A DNA stretch of 64,000 bases from Solirubrobacterales bacterium (GCA_019240115.1 JAFAYV010000079.1:1-64000); one strand, 5' to 3'. Positions 47,669 to 56,487 are shown, counted from the first letter of the stretch. Numbers and translations are program-made. The notes: generated by a model from the letters alone, not told the origin.

Positions 47669-48236
47669 CGCGGGCGCCGCAGATCGACATCGAGCACCAG
47701 GTGCTGACCCGGTTGCGGCTGGCGTCGTAGAAGGTCCAGCCGCAGTCGGGTCCCGGACATGCCTTGAGTCGCTCGAAGCGGCCGTCGAGCTGGGCGCGGG
47801 CGACGATCGCGACGAGGAGGCCGAGCGCGCCGTCGAGATCGCGCCGGGGCGCGGCCAGCTCGGGGTGGCCCTCGGCGTCCAGGCGCAGCGTCGCGCCGCG
47901 CGAGACGCGGCACAGCGGCGCGACCGCGACCGGGTCACGCGGCTGGCCGTTGTTGGCGAGCAGCAGCGCGCGGAGCGCCTCGCGGAGCTCGCGCGCGCGG
48001 CGCAGGTCGCGCTCGTCGAGACCGACGCCGCGGGCGAGCAGGCCGCGACCCCACAGCCAGGCGGCGAGCTGCGCCGGCGTGCGCAGCCGCTCCGGCCGGC
48101 GCCGATCGAGGTCCCAGAACGTGTTGGCGAACGCCTGCACGAGGCCGAGCTCGGCGGGCGCGGGCCGGCGACCCGCGGGTTGGCGCTCGTCGCGCAGTCG
48201 CAGCGAGTGCAGCGTCAGCTCCCGGCGGCCGGTCAC
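47631..48236 (-). CDS. CGNR zinc-finger (ABATE-domain) regulator
   Basis: 201-residue putative stress regulator. The N-terminal ABATE-type domain ([13 protein letters not shown]..., [15 protein letters not shown]) is followed by the CGNR zinc finger: [23 protein letters not shown] with two Cys pairs (CPGPDC and WCSMSIC), ending in basic residues [12 protein letters not shown] that probably contact DNA. In the canonical motif CGNR the final part is CGNRAK; here it reads CGARVK, a mild variation. Ends inside the 3' end of the dppF-like gene. Confidence 0.85.
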   Translation of the reverse strand: MTGRRELTLHSLRLRDERQPAGRRPAPAELGLVQAFANTFWDLDRRRPERLRTPAQLAAWLWGRGLLARGVGLDERDLRRARELREALRALLLANNGQPRDPVAVAPLCRVSRGATLRLDAEGHPELAAPRRDLDGALGLLVAIVARAQLDGRFERLKACPGPDCGWTFYDASRNRVSTWCSMSICGARVKARHYRARRSD

Positions 48237-48245
48237 GCCGACGCC

Positions 48246-48818
48246 TCAGCTCGGCGGGGCGGGGTTCGATCCCCGGGGGGCGATCGCGAGCGTCGCCCGG
48301 GCGACGGCGCTCGCGAGCGGCAGCCTCGCGGCCACGGGGCCGCCGGTGATCGTGACCGTGACGTAGGAGCCGCCGCGCGACGGGGTGCCGTTGGTGGCGA
48401 TCAGCTGGCGCTGGCCGGGCACCCAGGCGACGTTGCCGGCGAGTCCGGGCACGGGGTGGGGCAGCTCTGCCGGGACGTGGACCGCCCCGGACCCGTAGGC
48501 CTGGGTGAGGTGCACCGTGGCCGTGTCGTACTCGGTCCACGCCAGCGAGGTGGCCTGGGCGATGAGGTCGGCGGACAGCCGGCGTCCACGGGTGACGCAT
48601 TCGATGTTCGTCGGGGTCGCGTCGGCGACCCGCGTGTGCACGCGCTCGCGCAGCTGCGCGGCGGCGGCCTGGCCGGCCCGAGCGCAGACCTGCGCCGGGG
48701 AGGCGGCGGCCGTCGACGAGGCGGAGGAACCGTGGGATCCGCCGCAGCCGGCGACCAGCCCGCAGCCGGCCGCCCCGAGGACGGCCAGCGCGGCCGCGGT
48801 CGATCGTCGCGTCACCAT
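48246..48818 (-). CDS. putative lipoprotein, unknown function
   Basis: 190-residue lipoprotein. The ATG at 48818 (rather than 48878) gives a compact signal peptide (RRSTAAALAVLGAAGCGLVAGC) with a canonical LVAGC lipobox. The mature part has a Ser/Ala linker, then a mixed domain with CARAGQAAAAQLRERV, TNIECVTRGRRLSADLI, VAWVPGQRQLIATNG, and a Gly-rich YVTVTITGG strand. The two Cys could pair. Divergent from another lipoprotein at 48851 with 32 bases between starts. No family recognised. Confidence 0.68.
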   Translation of the reverse strand: MVTRRSTAAALAVLGAAGCGLVAGCGGSHGSSASSTAAASPAQVCARAGQAAAAQLRERVHTRVADATPTNIECVTRGRRLSADLIAQATSLAWTEYDTATVHLTQAYGSGAVHVPAELPHPVPGLAGNVAWVPGQRQLIATNGTPSRGGSYVTVTITGGPVAARLPLASAVARATLAIAPRGSNPAPPS

Positions 48819-48850
48819 CGAAACGGATACGATGGTAACGAGGAGAGCGC

Positions 48851-49384
48851 GTGGCGCGACGAGCGATCGAGCGAGCATGCCCAGCCGTCCTGGCGTCCCT
48901 GGTCGGCCTGGCGTCCCTGGCCTGCCTGACCGGCTGCGGCGCGTCCCAGACGCCCGGGGACGTGAGCGCCGTGCAGACGTATCTGACCCGGCTCGCCGAC
49001 GGCCAGTACGGGGCCGCGTGCGACTCCCTGGCCGCGAGCACGCGCCGCTCGCTCGGGCATCTCACCGGCGCGCGCGGCGACTGCGCGGCGATCTACACGC
49101 GCTGCCTGCCCTACCGGGCGCTGCGGCTCGGGCAGGATCAGTCCCAGCTGCTCTTCGCGACCGTCGAGGTCACCCGCCACGGCTCGACCGCCGACGCCGG
49201 CGTCAGCGGTACCGCGACCGCGCGCGCCATCCGCCGGGTGACGCTCGCCGAGCAGGATGGGCGCTGGCAGCTGACCTCGCCCGGCGATGGCCTGAAGGGC
49301 TGCCGGCTGAGGGTCGCAAGACGCTACGGTCGCGCTCGTGGACGAGCCGCTCGCCATCCTGCTGCTGCCGGCACGGCTGGATGA
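48851..49384 (+). CDS. putative lipoprotein with SnoaL/DUF4878-like domain
   Basis: 177-residue lipoprotein with GTG start. The lipobox is LTGC (LACLTGCGAS). The mature part, beginning GDVSAVQTYLTRLADGQYGAACDSLAASTRRSL and ending in VTLAEQDGRWQLTSP, resembles the cone-shaped NTF2/SnoaL fold found in small secreted actinobacterial lipoproteins (a helix pair then strands, with a final W-x-L strand). Three cysteines (ACDSL, DCAAI, RCLPY) may form a disulfide. The last 16 codons overlap the start of the next gene, so the true C-terminus is Arg-rich. Confidence 0.65.
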   Translation: MARRAIERACPAVLASLVGLASLACLTGCGASQTPGDVSAVQTYLTRLADGQYGAACDSLAASTRRSLGHLTGARGDCAAIYTRCLPYRALRLGQDQSQLLFATVEVTRHGSTADAGVSGTATARAIRRVTLAEQDGRWQLTSPGDGLKGCRLRVARRYGRARGRAARHPAAAGTAG

Positions 49385-49820
49385 CTTCGCCCGCGCCGCG
49401 TACGCGCGCGACCTGCTCGCGATCCCGCGGGTGCTCGCACTCGAGCCGTCGCGGATCTCAGCGCCGCGCTTCCTGCGCGAGTCGCTCGCCGTGCGCCAGG
49501 CGCGCCGGCTGCGCTTCCCGGGAAACCCGCGCGTGCTCGTGCTCTACGCCCCCCGGCAGTATCCGCTCGGCCGGGCCCTGCTCTCACGCTACGAGGGGGC
49601 CGAGCTCTGGTACGTCGATCCCGGGCCGGCCGACGAGGCTGACCCCGGTGGCGAGCTGGCCGAGCTCGACACGCTCGCGCGGGCCCGCGCCGCCGAGATC
49701 TTCGTGCTCGGCGACGGGGCGCCCGCGCAGGTCAATGAGCCGCTGCGCCGCGCGATGGTCGAGCTGCAGATCATCAGCTCGCGGCCCTACGTGCCGGGCG
49801 CGCGGATGTCGGGCCGGTGA
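49338..49820 (+). CDS. hypothetical cytosolic protein
   Basis: 160-residue protein with GTG start, overlapping the preceding lipoprotein by 47 bases. It has a Rossmann-like alternation of strands and helices: LAILLLPARLDDFARAA, RVLVLYAPRQYPLGRALLSRY, AELWYVDPG, EIFVLGDGAP, then MVELQIISSRP. No phosphate-binding Gly-rich loop or catalytic motif is evident. The same-strand overlap suggests coupling. Unknown function. Confidence 0.6.
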   Translation: MDEPLAILLLPARLDDFARAAYARDLLAIPRVLALEPSRISAPRFLRESLAVRQARRLRFPGNPRVLVLYAPRQYPLGRALLSRYEGAELWYVDPGPADEADPGGELAELDTLARARAAEIFVLGDGAPAQVNEPLRRAMVELQIISSRPYVPGARMSGR

Positions 49821-49823
49821 GGC

Positions 49824-51005
49824 TCAGTCACCGAGGGTCGCCAGCAGCTCGGCGAGATGGATCGCGCGGGTGGCGCTGCCGCGCCGGCGCAGGCCCTGGC
49901 GCAGCTGGCGCAGGCAGCCCGGGTTGACCGCGACGACGTAGTCGACCTCGGCAGCGGCGATCTCGTCGAGCTTGGCATCGAGGATCACGCGGCTGTCGCG
50001 CGGTCGCAGGAGCGCGTAGGTGCCCGCGGCGCCGCAGCACCGCGAGGCCGACGGCAGCTCGACATACTCGGCGACGCGGCCGATCAGCTCACGGGGCTCG
50101 CGCCACACGCCGTTGGCGTTGCGCAGGTGGCAGGAGTCCTGCAGGCCGACGCGCGGCCGCGTCTCGCTCGGGCGCGGCCACGTCTCGCTCGGGCGCGCCC
50201 CCGTCTCGCTCGGGCGCGCCCCCGTCTCGCCGGTCGAGGCCGCGGCGCCGGTCGAGGCCGCGGCGCCGGTCGACGCTGCGGCGCCGTCCGGCCGCGCGCC
50301 GCCGCTCGACGCCGCGGCGCCCGACTCGACCAGCCACTCCGAGAGCTCGCGGACCCGGTCGCGGCCGAGCACCGCGGCGAGATGGGCGGCGCATCCTCCC
50401 GAGGTGGTGAGAATGACCCCGGGCAGCGCTTCCCCGAGCTCGCGCGCCAGCTCGTGGCCCCGCGCCAGCTCACCATTGTGGGCGTGCAGCGCCCCGCAGC
50501 AGCCCTGGCGCGCCACGACCCGCGCGCCCGGGACCAGGCGCGCGGCGAGCCGGCTGACCGCCGGGAACAGCGCGCGCTCGAAGCAGCCGAGCATCAGCCA
50601 CGGCCCCGGCCCCCTGCGCCGGCGGGCGTGGCGACGCGGCAGGCCGAGCGCCCGCACCCGCCAGCGCCGGTTCGTCGCCCACAGCAGGCCCCGCAGGCGC
50701 AGCGGCCGCGTGCGCGGCGGCCACTGGCGGGCGCGCCATTCCTCGAGCAGCGGGCCGTACTGGACGCCCGCCGGGCAGACCGGCTCGCACGCCCGGCAGC
50801 CGAGGCAGAACGACGACTCCTCGGCGAGCGTCGGGTCGTCCGCGGGCAGCCGCCCCTCCTCCAGCGCGCGCATGAGGTTGATCCGCCCCCGCGGCGAGGA
50901 GACCTCCTCGCCGGTCAGCGCGTAGGTCGGGCAGGCCGACAGGCAGAAGCCGCAGGAGATGCAGCGGTCAAGCAGCTCCTCGGTGAAGATCGGCGGCTCG
51001 CTCAC
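49824..51005 (-). CDS. glcF: glycolate/2-hydroxyacid oxidase iron-sulfur subunit
   Basis: 393-residue GlcF-type Fe-S subunit. Two ferredoxin clusters lie in the N-terminal 80 residues: CISCGFCLSACP and CLGCRACEPVCP. Two CCG domains follow: QGCCGALHAHNGELARG with SGGCAAHLA, and SRCCGAAGTYALL with NPGCLRQL. Between the CCG domains sits an unusual low-complexity insert of about 45 residues built from AAAST and RPSET repeats. GTG start overlaps the GlcD stop by 4 bases. With GlcD it would oxidise glycolate or D-lactate, passing electrons to the quinone pool. Confidence 0.9.
   Translation of the reverse strand: MSEPPIFTEELLDRCISCGFCLSACPTYALTGEEVSSPRGRINLMRALEEGRLPADDPTLAEESSFCLGCRACEPVCPAGVQYGPLLEEWRARQWPPRTRPLRLRGLLWATNRRWRVRALGLPRRHARRRRGPGPWLMLGCFERALFPAVSRLAARLVPGARVVARQGCCGALHAHNGELARGHELARELGEALPGVILTTSGGCAAHLAAVLGRDRVRELSEWLVESGAAASSGGARPDGAAASTGAAASTGAAASTGETGARPSETGARPSETWPRPSETRPRVGLQDSCHLRNANGVWREPRELIGRVAEYVELPSASRCCGAAGTYALLRPRDSRVILDAKLDEIAAAEVDYVVAVNPGCLRQLRQGLRRRGSATRAIHLAELLATLGD
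50151..50286 (-). repeat. two in-frame tandem repeats inside glcF
   Basis: About four copies of a 21-base unit (CGTCTCGCTCGGGCGCG... on the plus strand, near 50151-50230) are followed by three copies of an 18-base unit (GTCGAGGCCGCGGCGCCG, near 50233-50286). Both units are multiples of three, so the reading frame is preserved. They encode the RPSET and AAAST repeats of GlcF. Confidence 0.9.
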
Positions 51006-52405
51006 GAGGCGAGCTTGCCGGGGTTCAGGATGTCCGCCGGGTCAAACGCCGCCTTGAGCCGGGTCAGCAGGCGCATGTGCGCGTCCCCGAGCTGCGAGCG
51101 CAGGTGGTCGCGCTTGGCCAGGCCGATCCCGTGCTCGCCCGAGATCGTCCCCCCGAGCTCGAGCGCGGCGGCGAAGATCTGAGCGAACGCCTGCTCGACG
51201 CGCTGCAGCACGCCGTCCTGCGCCGGGTCCACCACGCACGTCGGGTGCAGGTTGCCGTCACCGGCGTGGCCGAAGGTCCCGATGAGCAGATCGTGCTCGG
51301 CGGCGATCGCGTCGATCCGCTGCACCATCTCCGCCAGGCGCGCGCGGGGCACCGACGCGTCCTCGAGGATCGTCAGCGGCGCCCGGCGCGAAAGCGAGGG
51401 CAGGACGGCGCGGCGCGCCTCGAGCAGCTCCTGCGCGTCGGCGTCGCTGTCGGCGATCTCGACCCCGAACCCGTTGTTCTGAGCGCAGGCCTCCGCCATC
51501 GCCGACATGTCGCCGGCGATCGCCTCCGCGGCGCCGTCCTGCCCGAAGATGAGCAGCGCGCCGGCGTCGGTGCGCAGTCCGATGCCCGCGAACTCCTCGA
51601 CGGTCTCCAGGCACGTGTGGTCGAGGAACTCGAGCGTCACCGGCAGGACGCCGGCGGCGAGGATCTGCGAGACCGCGCGGCCCGCGTCGGCGAGATCGGA
51701 GAAGTAGGCGACCCCGGTGGCGTTGGCCGCGGCGGCGGGTACGAGCCGGACGGTCAGCTCGGTGATGACGCCCAGCGTCCCCTCGCTGCCGCACAGCAGC
51801 CGGGTGAGGTCGAGGCCCGCGACGTCCTTGACGAGCTTGCCCCCGCAGCGCAGCGTCTCGCCGGTGCCGATCACGACCTCGCAGCCGAGCACGTAGTCGC
51901 GCGTCACCCCGTACTTGAGCCCGCGCAGCCCGCCGGCGCAGGTGGCCACGTTGCCGGCGATCGTCGATGTCGCGCGGCTGCCGGGATCGGGCGGATACAG
52001 CAGTCCACGCTCGGCGGCGGCCTCGCCGAGCCGGGCGGTGATCACTCCCGGCTGGCAGACGGCGACCATGTTGGCGGCGTCGAGCTCGAGCAGCCGGTTC
52101 ATACGGGTCAGCGAGAGGACGATCCCGCCACGATGAGGGACCGTCGCGGCGCACAGGTTGGTCCCCGAGCCGCGCGGGACGACGGGGATTCCCCGCTCGG
52201 CGGCCAGCTCGATGACCGCGGCGACCTCGCGGGTCTCGCCCGGGAAGCAGATCGCGTCGGGCGTGGCCCGGTGCAGCGGCGTCGCGTCGCGGGCGAAGGT
52301 CTCCAGCGCCCCCGCATCGGTGCGCACGTGGTCGCCGCCGACGATCTCGGCGAGCTCGCCCGCGAGCCCGGCGCCGGCCAGCCCGGCGGGCCGTTGCGTG
52401 GTCAC
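51002..52405 (-). CDS. glcD: FAD-linked glycolate/2-hydroxyacid oxidase subunit
   Basis: 467-residue VAO-type flavoprotein. The FAD-binding domain shows PVVPRGSGTNLCAA, PPDPGSRATSTIAGNVATCAGGLRG and GSEGTLGVITEL. The C-terminal oxidase domain has GHAGDGNLHPT and ISGEHGIGLAKRD, the two His-containing motifs that bind substrate and metal. GTG at 52405 is preferred; the frame runs open to 52525 but the extra residues are not conserved. No GlcE gene is present, so the oxidase is of the two-subunit GlcD-GlcF type. The exact substrate (glycolate or D-lactate) cannot be set from sequence. Confidence 0.93.
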   Translation of the reverse strand: MTTQRPAGLAGAGLAGELAEIVGGDHVRTDAGALETFARDATPLHRATPDAICFPGETREVAAVIELAAERGIPVVPRGSGTNLCAATVPHRGGIVLSLTRMNRLLELDAANMVAVCQPGVITARLGEAAAERGLLYPPDPGSRATSTIAGNVATCAGGLRGLKYGVTRDYVLGCEVVIGTGETLRCGGKLVKDVAGLDLTRLLCGSEGTLGVITELTVRLVPAAAANATGVAYFSDLADAGRAVSQILAAGVLPVTLEFLDHTCLETVEEFAGIGLRTDAGALLIFGQDGAAEAIAGDMSAMAEACAQNNGFGVEIADSDADAQELLEARRAVLPSLSRRAPLTILEDASVPRARLAEMVQRIDAIAAEHDLLIGTFGHAGDGNLHPTCVVDPAQDGVLQRVEQAFAQIFAAALELGGTISGEHGIGLAKRDHLRSQLGDAHMRLLTRLKAAFDPADILNPGKLAS

Positions 52406-52606
52406 CGGGGCACGACGGTCGGGCGGGGGCGGGCCGATCCCATCTCCTCGGGCGCGATCATAGCTGCGGCCGGCGGCCGCTCCGCTGAGGCTCGACGCGG
52501 CGCGGCTAAGGCCCCCCGCCCGCAAGCAAGCTCCGTTTCACCGATGTGCGGCGCCACCTCTCAGTTCAGCCTGTCGTGGTGTCACCCCCACCGAGAGGAC
52601 GCGCTC

Positions 52607-52873
52607 ATGAACCCCCAGCTAACGCAGGTCGCGGCGCTCGCCCACATAGACGACCTGCGGGCGCGGGCCGCCCGCCAGCGACTCGCCGGACGGGCATCCG
52701 GCGGTCACGGCGCCGCGTTTCGCCTCGTCGCGGCCATCCGGCGATACTTGCGCGATGCGTTCTGCGCTGACCAGCAGCCACCTCGTCGGCCGGGCGGCCG
52801 AGCTCTCCGAGCTCGAGCTCGCCGTCCGGGAGGCCACGGTCGGACGGCCCGCGCTCGTCCTGCTGGGCGGTGA
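52607..52873 (+). CDS. possible small helical protein overlapping the LAL regulator
   Basis: 88-codon frame with ATG at 52607 preceded by GAGAGGA about 10 bases upstream. The first 55 residues (AALAHIDDLRARAARQRLAG, then FRLVAAIRRYLRDAF) look like a compact helical protein of a type often seen as small ORFs in actinobacteria. The last 30 codons overlap the start of the regulator at 52755 in another frame and are Arg/Gly-rich. It may be a leader peptide or a real small protein. Weakly supported. Confidence 0.4.
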   Translation: MNPQLTQVAALAHIDDLRARAARQRLAGRASGGHGAAFRLVAAIRRYLRDAFCADQQPPRRPGGRALRARARRPGGHGRTARARPAGR

Positions 52874-55811
52874 CTCGGGCGTCGGCAAGACGCGACTCGT
52901 CGCCGAGCTCGAGCAGCGGCTCGCGCTCGGCGAGGACGAGGCGCCGAGTCCGCTGTTCCTGCGTGGCGAGGGCGTCGAGCAGGCCGACGGCGAGCTGGCC
53001 TACGCGCCGCTGCTGAGCGCGTTGCGGCCGATCGTGCGCGCCCGTCATCCCGCGCTCGAGGAGCTGCGCTCCGCCAGCCGGTCCCAGCTGGCCTCGATCC
53101 TGCCCGGGCTCGAGGACGCCCCCGCGCGCGATCTCGCCCAGCCCGACGGTCAGCTGCGGCTGTTCGAGGCGCTGCTGGAGCTGATCGACCAGCTCGGGCA
53201 GACCGCGCCGCTCGTGCTCGCGCTCGAGGACATGCAGTGGGCCGATCGCTCGACGCGGACGTTCGTCGCCTTCCTCTCGCACAGCCTCCGCGACGAGCGG
53301 GCGATGCTCCTGCTGACCTACCGCAGCGACGAGCTGCATCGCCGCCATCCGCTGCGGCCGCTGCTCTCCGAGCTCGGGCGGCTCGAGCGCACCCGGCGGA
53401 TCGAGCTGTCCCCGCTGACGCGCGCCGAGCTCTATGAGGCGCTGACCGACATCCTCGGCGCGCCGCCCGACGATCCGCTCCTGACGCGGCTGTTCGCGCG
53501 CAGCGAGGGCAACCCGCTGTTCACCGAGGAGCTGCTCGCCGCCGGGCTCGACGGGCGCGGCGCCGCGCCCCAGAGCCTGCGCGACGCGTTCATGGTCCGG
53601 ATCGAGCGCCTCTCCGCCGACGCCCAACGCGCCGCGCGTGTCGTCGCCGTCGGCCGCGCGCTCGACGAGCCGGTGCTCGCGCAGGTCACCGGGCTGGAGC
53701 GCGGCGCGCTGCAGGCGGGGCTTCGCGAGGCGGTCTCGGAGCAGGTGCTCGTTGCCGACGCCGACGGTCACTTCGCGTTCCGTCACGCGCTGCTGCGCGA
53801 GGCGCTGCACGACGATCTGCTTCCCGGCGAGCGCGCGGAGCTGCACCTGGCGCTCGCCCGTGAGATCGAACGCCTCGCCGGCGAGTCGGGGCCCAAGGAT
53901 GACGAGAGCGCGCTGCAGTGGGCGGCCGAGGTCGCCGGCCACTACGCCGCCGCGGGCGACCAGCCCGACGCGTTGCGCACGACGGTCCGCGCCGCCGACG
54001 CCGCCGGCTGCGCGCTCGCCTACGGGGAGGCCGCCGACTTCTACGAGCGCGCGCTCGAGCTCTGGCCCCGGGTCCCCGAGCCGGAGGCGACCGCGGGGCT
54101 CGATCACGTCGAGCTGCTCGCGCACGCGGCGCGCGCCCACGGCATCGAGGGCGACCGGGGGCGCGCCGAGGTCCTGTTGCGCGAGGGGTTGCGCGAGCTC
54201 GGCCCGACCGCCGACCCGGCCCGCTTCGCCCGTCTGCTCGGGTTGCTGTCGCGCACCCTGTGGCAGCTGAACCGCGGCGAGGAGGCGGTCGCCGCCGGCG
54301 AGCGGGCGCTGGCGATGCTCCCCGCCGACGACCCGGAGCGCGCGCGGCCGCTGCTGCGGGCCTGGCTGGCGCGGATGGCCTTCCTGCGCGGGCGCTTCCG
54401 GCAGGCGGCGACCGATGGCGAGGCGGCGCTCGCGGGCGCGGTGGAGGCGGGCGACCTGTGGGCCGAGAGCGAGATCCTCAACACCCTGGGCATGGCCAAG
54501 GTGTCCCTGCAGGACGTCGACGCGGGCGTGGCGCTGCTGCGCCGGGCGATCCAGCTCGCACGCGACGCCGACGACTACGACCGCCTCGGCACCGCCTACT
54601 CGAACCTCGCCGACGTGCTGTCGATCGCCGGGCGCACCGGCGAGGCGGTCCTGACCGCGCGCGAGGGACTTGCCTCCGAGGCCCGCCACCAGCCGCGCAA
54701 CCGCGACTGGATGAGCCTGACCCTGTCCGAGCTGTCGTTTGAGGCCGGCGACTGGGCGACGGCGCGGCGCCAGCTCGAGGACGTGCCCGCGACGTGGCTG
54801 ATCGGGACGCTCTTGATGTTCCACGGGATGCGCCGGGCCGAGCTGGCGCTCGGCGAGGGCGACGAGGAGACCGCGCGCAGCGCCCTGGCGGGGATCCAGG
54901 AGCCGGTGGCCGCCTCGGATCAGCCGCAGTGGATCGGCGCCTACGGCGCGCTCGCCGCCGAGCTGGCGCGCCGCCGCGGCGAGTTGACCGAGGCGCGGCG
55001 GCTTGCCCAGGAGGGGCTCGATCGCATCGAGCTGTGCACCGAGGACACGATCCGGATCGCGCGCCTGAGCGCCTCCGCCGTGGAGATCGAGGCCGACATC
55101 GCCCAGCGCGCCCGCGACCTGCGCGAGCCGGCGGTCCGGCGCGACGCGCTCGCGCGACTGCGCGGACACCTCGAGCGCCTCGAGGCGGCGGCCGCGGTCG
55201 GCGGGCCGGTCGCCGAGGCCCGGCTCGAGCAGGCGTGCGCCGACGCCGCTCGGGCGCGCGGCCGCTCGGCGGCCCGCCGGTGGGACCGGGCGGCCGCCGC
55301 CTGGGACGCGATCGACCGCCCCTACGAGGTCGCGCTCGCGCGCTGGCATCAGGCCGAGGCCGAGATCGCCGCCGGCCGCCGCGACGCCGCGGCGCGGGCG
55401 GGCGCCGAGGCGCTCGCCCGCGCCCGGACGCTCGGCGCGCGGTGGCTCGTCGCCGAGATCCGCGGCCTCGGGGAGCGCGGCCGTCTCGATCTGTCGCCGG
55501 CGAGCGAGGGCGGGGTCGACGGCGTCGGTGCGGTCGGCGGGGGCGGCCGGGTCGGCGGGGGCGGCGGGGCCGGCGCCGACGGCGCTCCCGCGGACGGGGA
55601 CGGGGCGGTCGTCGACCCCTTCGGCCTGACCGCGCGCGAGCGCCAGGTGCTCTCGCTGCTCGCTCAGGGCGCCACCAACCGCCAGATCGGCGCCGCGCTG
55701 TTCATGGCCGAGAAGACCGCCAGCGTGCACGTGTCGCGGATCCTCGCCAAGCTCGACGTCCAGGGCCGGACCGAGGCGGCCGCGGTCGCGTATCGCCTGC
55801 ACCTCGCCTAG
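52755..55811 (+). CDS. large ATP-binding LuxR-family (LAL) transcriptional regulator
   Basis: 1018-residue regulator. The N-terminal AAA-type ATPase (residues 10-300) has Walker A GGDSGVGKTRLV and Walker B LVLALEDMQWAD. A long helical TPR-like region follows (blocks such as AADFYERALELWPRVPE and AGEAALAGAVEAGDLWAESEILNTLGMAK). A Gly/Ala/Asp-rich linker (about residues 915-955) leads to the C-terminal LuxR helix-turn-helix (LTARERQVLSLLAQGATNRQIGAALFMAEKTASVHVSRILAKL). It is likely a ligand- or ATP-gated activator. Neighbours are glcDF upstream (divergent) and a His-rich secreted protein downstream; its targets are unknown. Confidence 0.92.
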   Translation: MRSALTSSHLVGRAAELSELELAVREATVGRPALVLLGGDSGVGKTRLVAELEQRLALGEDEAPSPLFLRGEGVEQADGELAYAPLLSALRPIVRARHPALEELRSASRSQLASILPGLEDAPARDLAQPDGQLRLFEALLELIDQLGQTAPLVLALEDMQWADRSTRTFVAFLSHSLRDERAMLLLTYRSDELHRRHPLRPLLSELGRLERTRRIELSPLTRAELYEALTDILGAPPDDPLLTRLFARSEGNPLFTEELLAAGLDGRGAAPQSLRDAFMVRIERLSADAQRAARVVAVGRALDEPVLAQVTGLERGALQAGLREAVSEQVLVADADGHFAFRHALLREALHDDLLPGERAELHLALAREIERLAGESGPKDDESALQWAAEVAGHYAAAGDQPDALRTTVRAADAAGCALAYGEAADFYERALELWPRVPEPEATAGLDHVELLAHAARAHGIEGDRGRAEVLLREGLRELGPTADPARFARLLGLLSRTLWQLNRGEEAVAAGERALAMLPADDPERARPLLRAWLARMAFLRGRFRQAATDGEAALAGAVEAGDLWAESEILNTLGMAKVSLQDVDAGVALLRRAIQLARDADDYDRLGTAYSNLADVLSIAGRTGEAVLTAREGLASEARHQPRNRDWMSLTLSELSFEAGDWATARRQLEDVPATWLIGTLLMFHGMRRAELALGEGDEETARSALAGIQEPVAASDQPQWIGAYGALAAELARRRGELTEARRLAQEGLDRIELCTEDTIRIARLSASAVEIEADIAQRARDLREPAVRRDALARLRGHLERLEAAAAVGGPVAEARLEQACADAARARGRSAARRWDRAAAAWDAIDRPYEVALARWHQAEAEIAAGRRDAAARAGAEALARARTLGARWLVAEIRGLGERGRLDLSPASEGGVDGVGAVGGGGRVGGGGGAGADGAPADGDGAVVDPFGLTARERQVLSLLAQGATNRQIGAALFMAEKTASVHVSRILAKLDVQGRTEAAAVAYRLHLA

Positions 55812-56202
55812 CGAGGGGCGTGGGCGGCGGCCGTCCAAACGACAGCCCCGGGTTTGACTGTCGAAGTCTCAGACGATCCAGTGGACAAAAACGACCGACC
55901 CCCCGCCGCTTGCTCGGGGGTCGGCGGACAGGATCCGGGAGGGTGGATGAAATCCGCCACGGCTCGAGATGGCGCGCGGGGGTCGGTGAGAATGATCCGC
56001 CGCGGCGGCCGGGGCTGAGCGAGTCGGACTACCTGCGCGCGGGACGGTCAGCTCGCCGCGGCGCCCGCCGAACTCGTGGGCGTGCCGGCCCGCGACGGGC
56101 GGACAGCCGCGGATCCCGAAGCGGTGCCGGGCGAAGGTCCGTCCGTGTACAGGATCATCCTGGCGCGCCGGGCGCTCCGAAACGGCTCTGCCGACGCGTC
56201 CG
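55812..56202. other. 390-bp stretch between the LAL regulator and the His-rich gene
   Basis: Contains one strong hairpin with a T-run on the minus strand (55895-55924). The open frames in it lack start context and recognisable products. Nothing else seen. Confidence 0.5.
55895..55924 (-). terminator. intrinsic terminator, minus strand
   Basis: CCGACCCCC (55895-55903) pairs perfectly with GGGGGTCGG (55916-55924), loop 12 bases. On the minus strand the stem is followed by TCGTTTTTGT, a T-rich tract that is rare in this GC-rich DNA, giving a canonical rho-independent terminator. It would end transcription of the minus-strand gene at 56203-56487. It may also act on the LAL regulator in the other direction. 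Confidence 0.7.
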
Positions 56203-56487
56203 CTACGGGCTCGGGTGAACCGTGACGTGCCGGGCGCGGTGATGCGCGCGCACGCTGCCGTCGGCGGTGGCCAACGGACCCCGCGGCGAGGACGCGCGGA
56301 GGCACGGATGCACCGTGACGCGGCGGACGCCGTGATGCGCATGCACGCTGCCGTTGGCGCTCGCCAGCGGACCCGGGTGATGATGCAGCGCCGCCGCCGA
56401 GGCCGCCCCGGCCAGCGCCAGCGCCAGCGCGGCTACCACCGGCGCGACGAGAAGAGCCAGCCGGCGAAGATCACGCGTCAGGTTCAT
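56203..56487 (-). CDS. small secreted His-rich protein with an internal repeat
   Basis: 94-residue exported protein. The ATG at 56487 begins a clear signal peptide (RRLALLVAPVVAALALALAGAASAAA). The mature part contains two copies of a unit about 31 residues apart: GPLASANGSVHAHHGVRRVTVHP and GPLATADGSVRAHHRARHVTVHP, each with His clusters that could bind metal. The DNA repeats accordingly (93-base period, near 56214-56281 and 56307-56374). A T-rich terminator lies downstream. No family recognised. Confidence 0.6.
   Translation of the reverse strand: MNLTRDLRRLALLVAPVVAALALALAGAASAAALHHHPGPLASANGSVHAHHGVRRVTVHPCLRASSPRGPLATADGSVRAHHRARHVTVHPSP

Noticed and set aside
50151-50286. CRISPR-like direct repeats
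   Set aside because: Units are 18-21 bases without spacers and lie in frame inside glcF.
52605-55838. 1077-codon open frame on the minus strand opposite the LAL regulator
   Set aside because: Arg/Gly/Ala-biased antisense shadow of a well supported gene; no domain or start context.
55869-56342. 157-codon minus-strand frame downstream of the His-rich gene
   Set aside because: Composition is noise-like and it overlaps the terminator and the His-rich gene in another frame.
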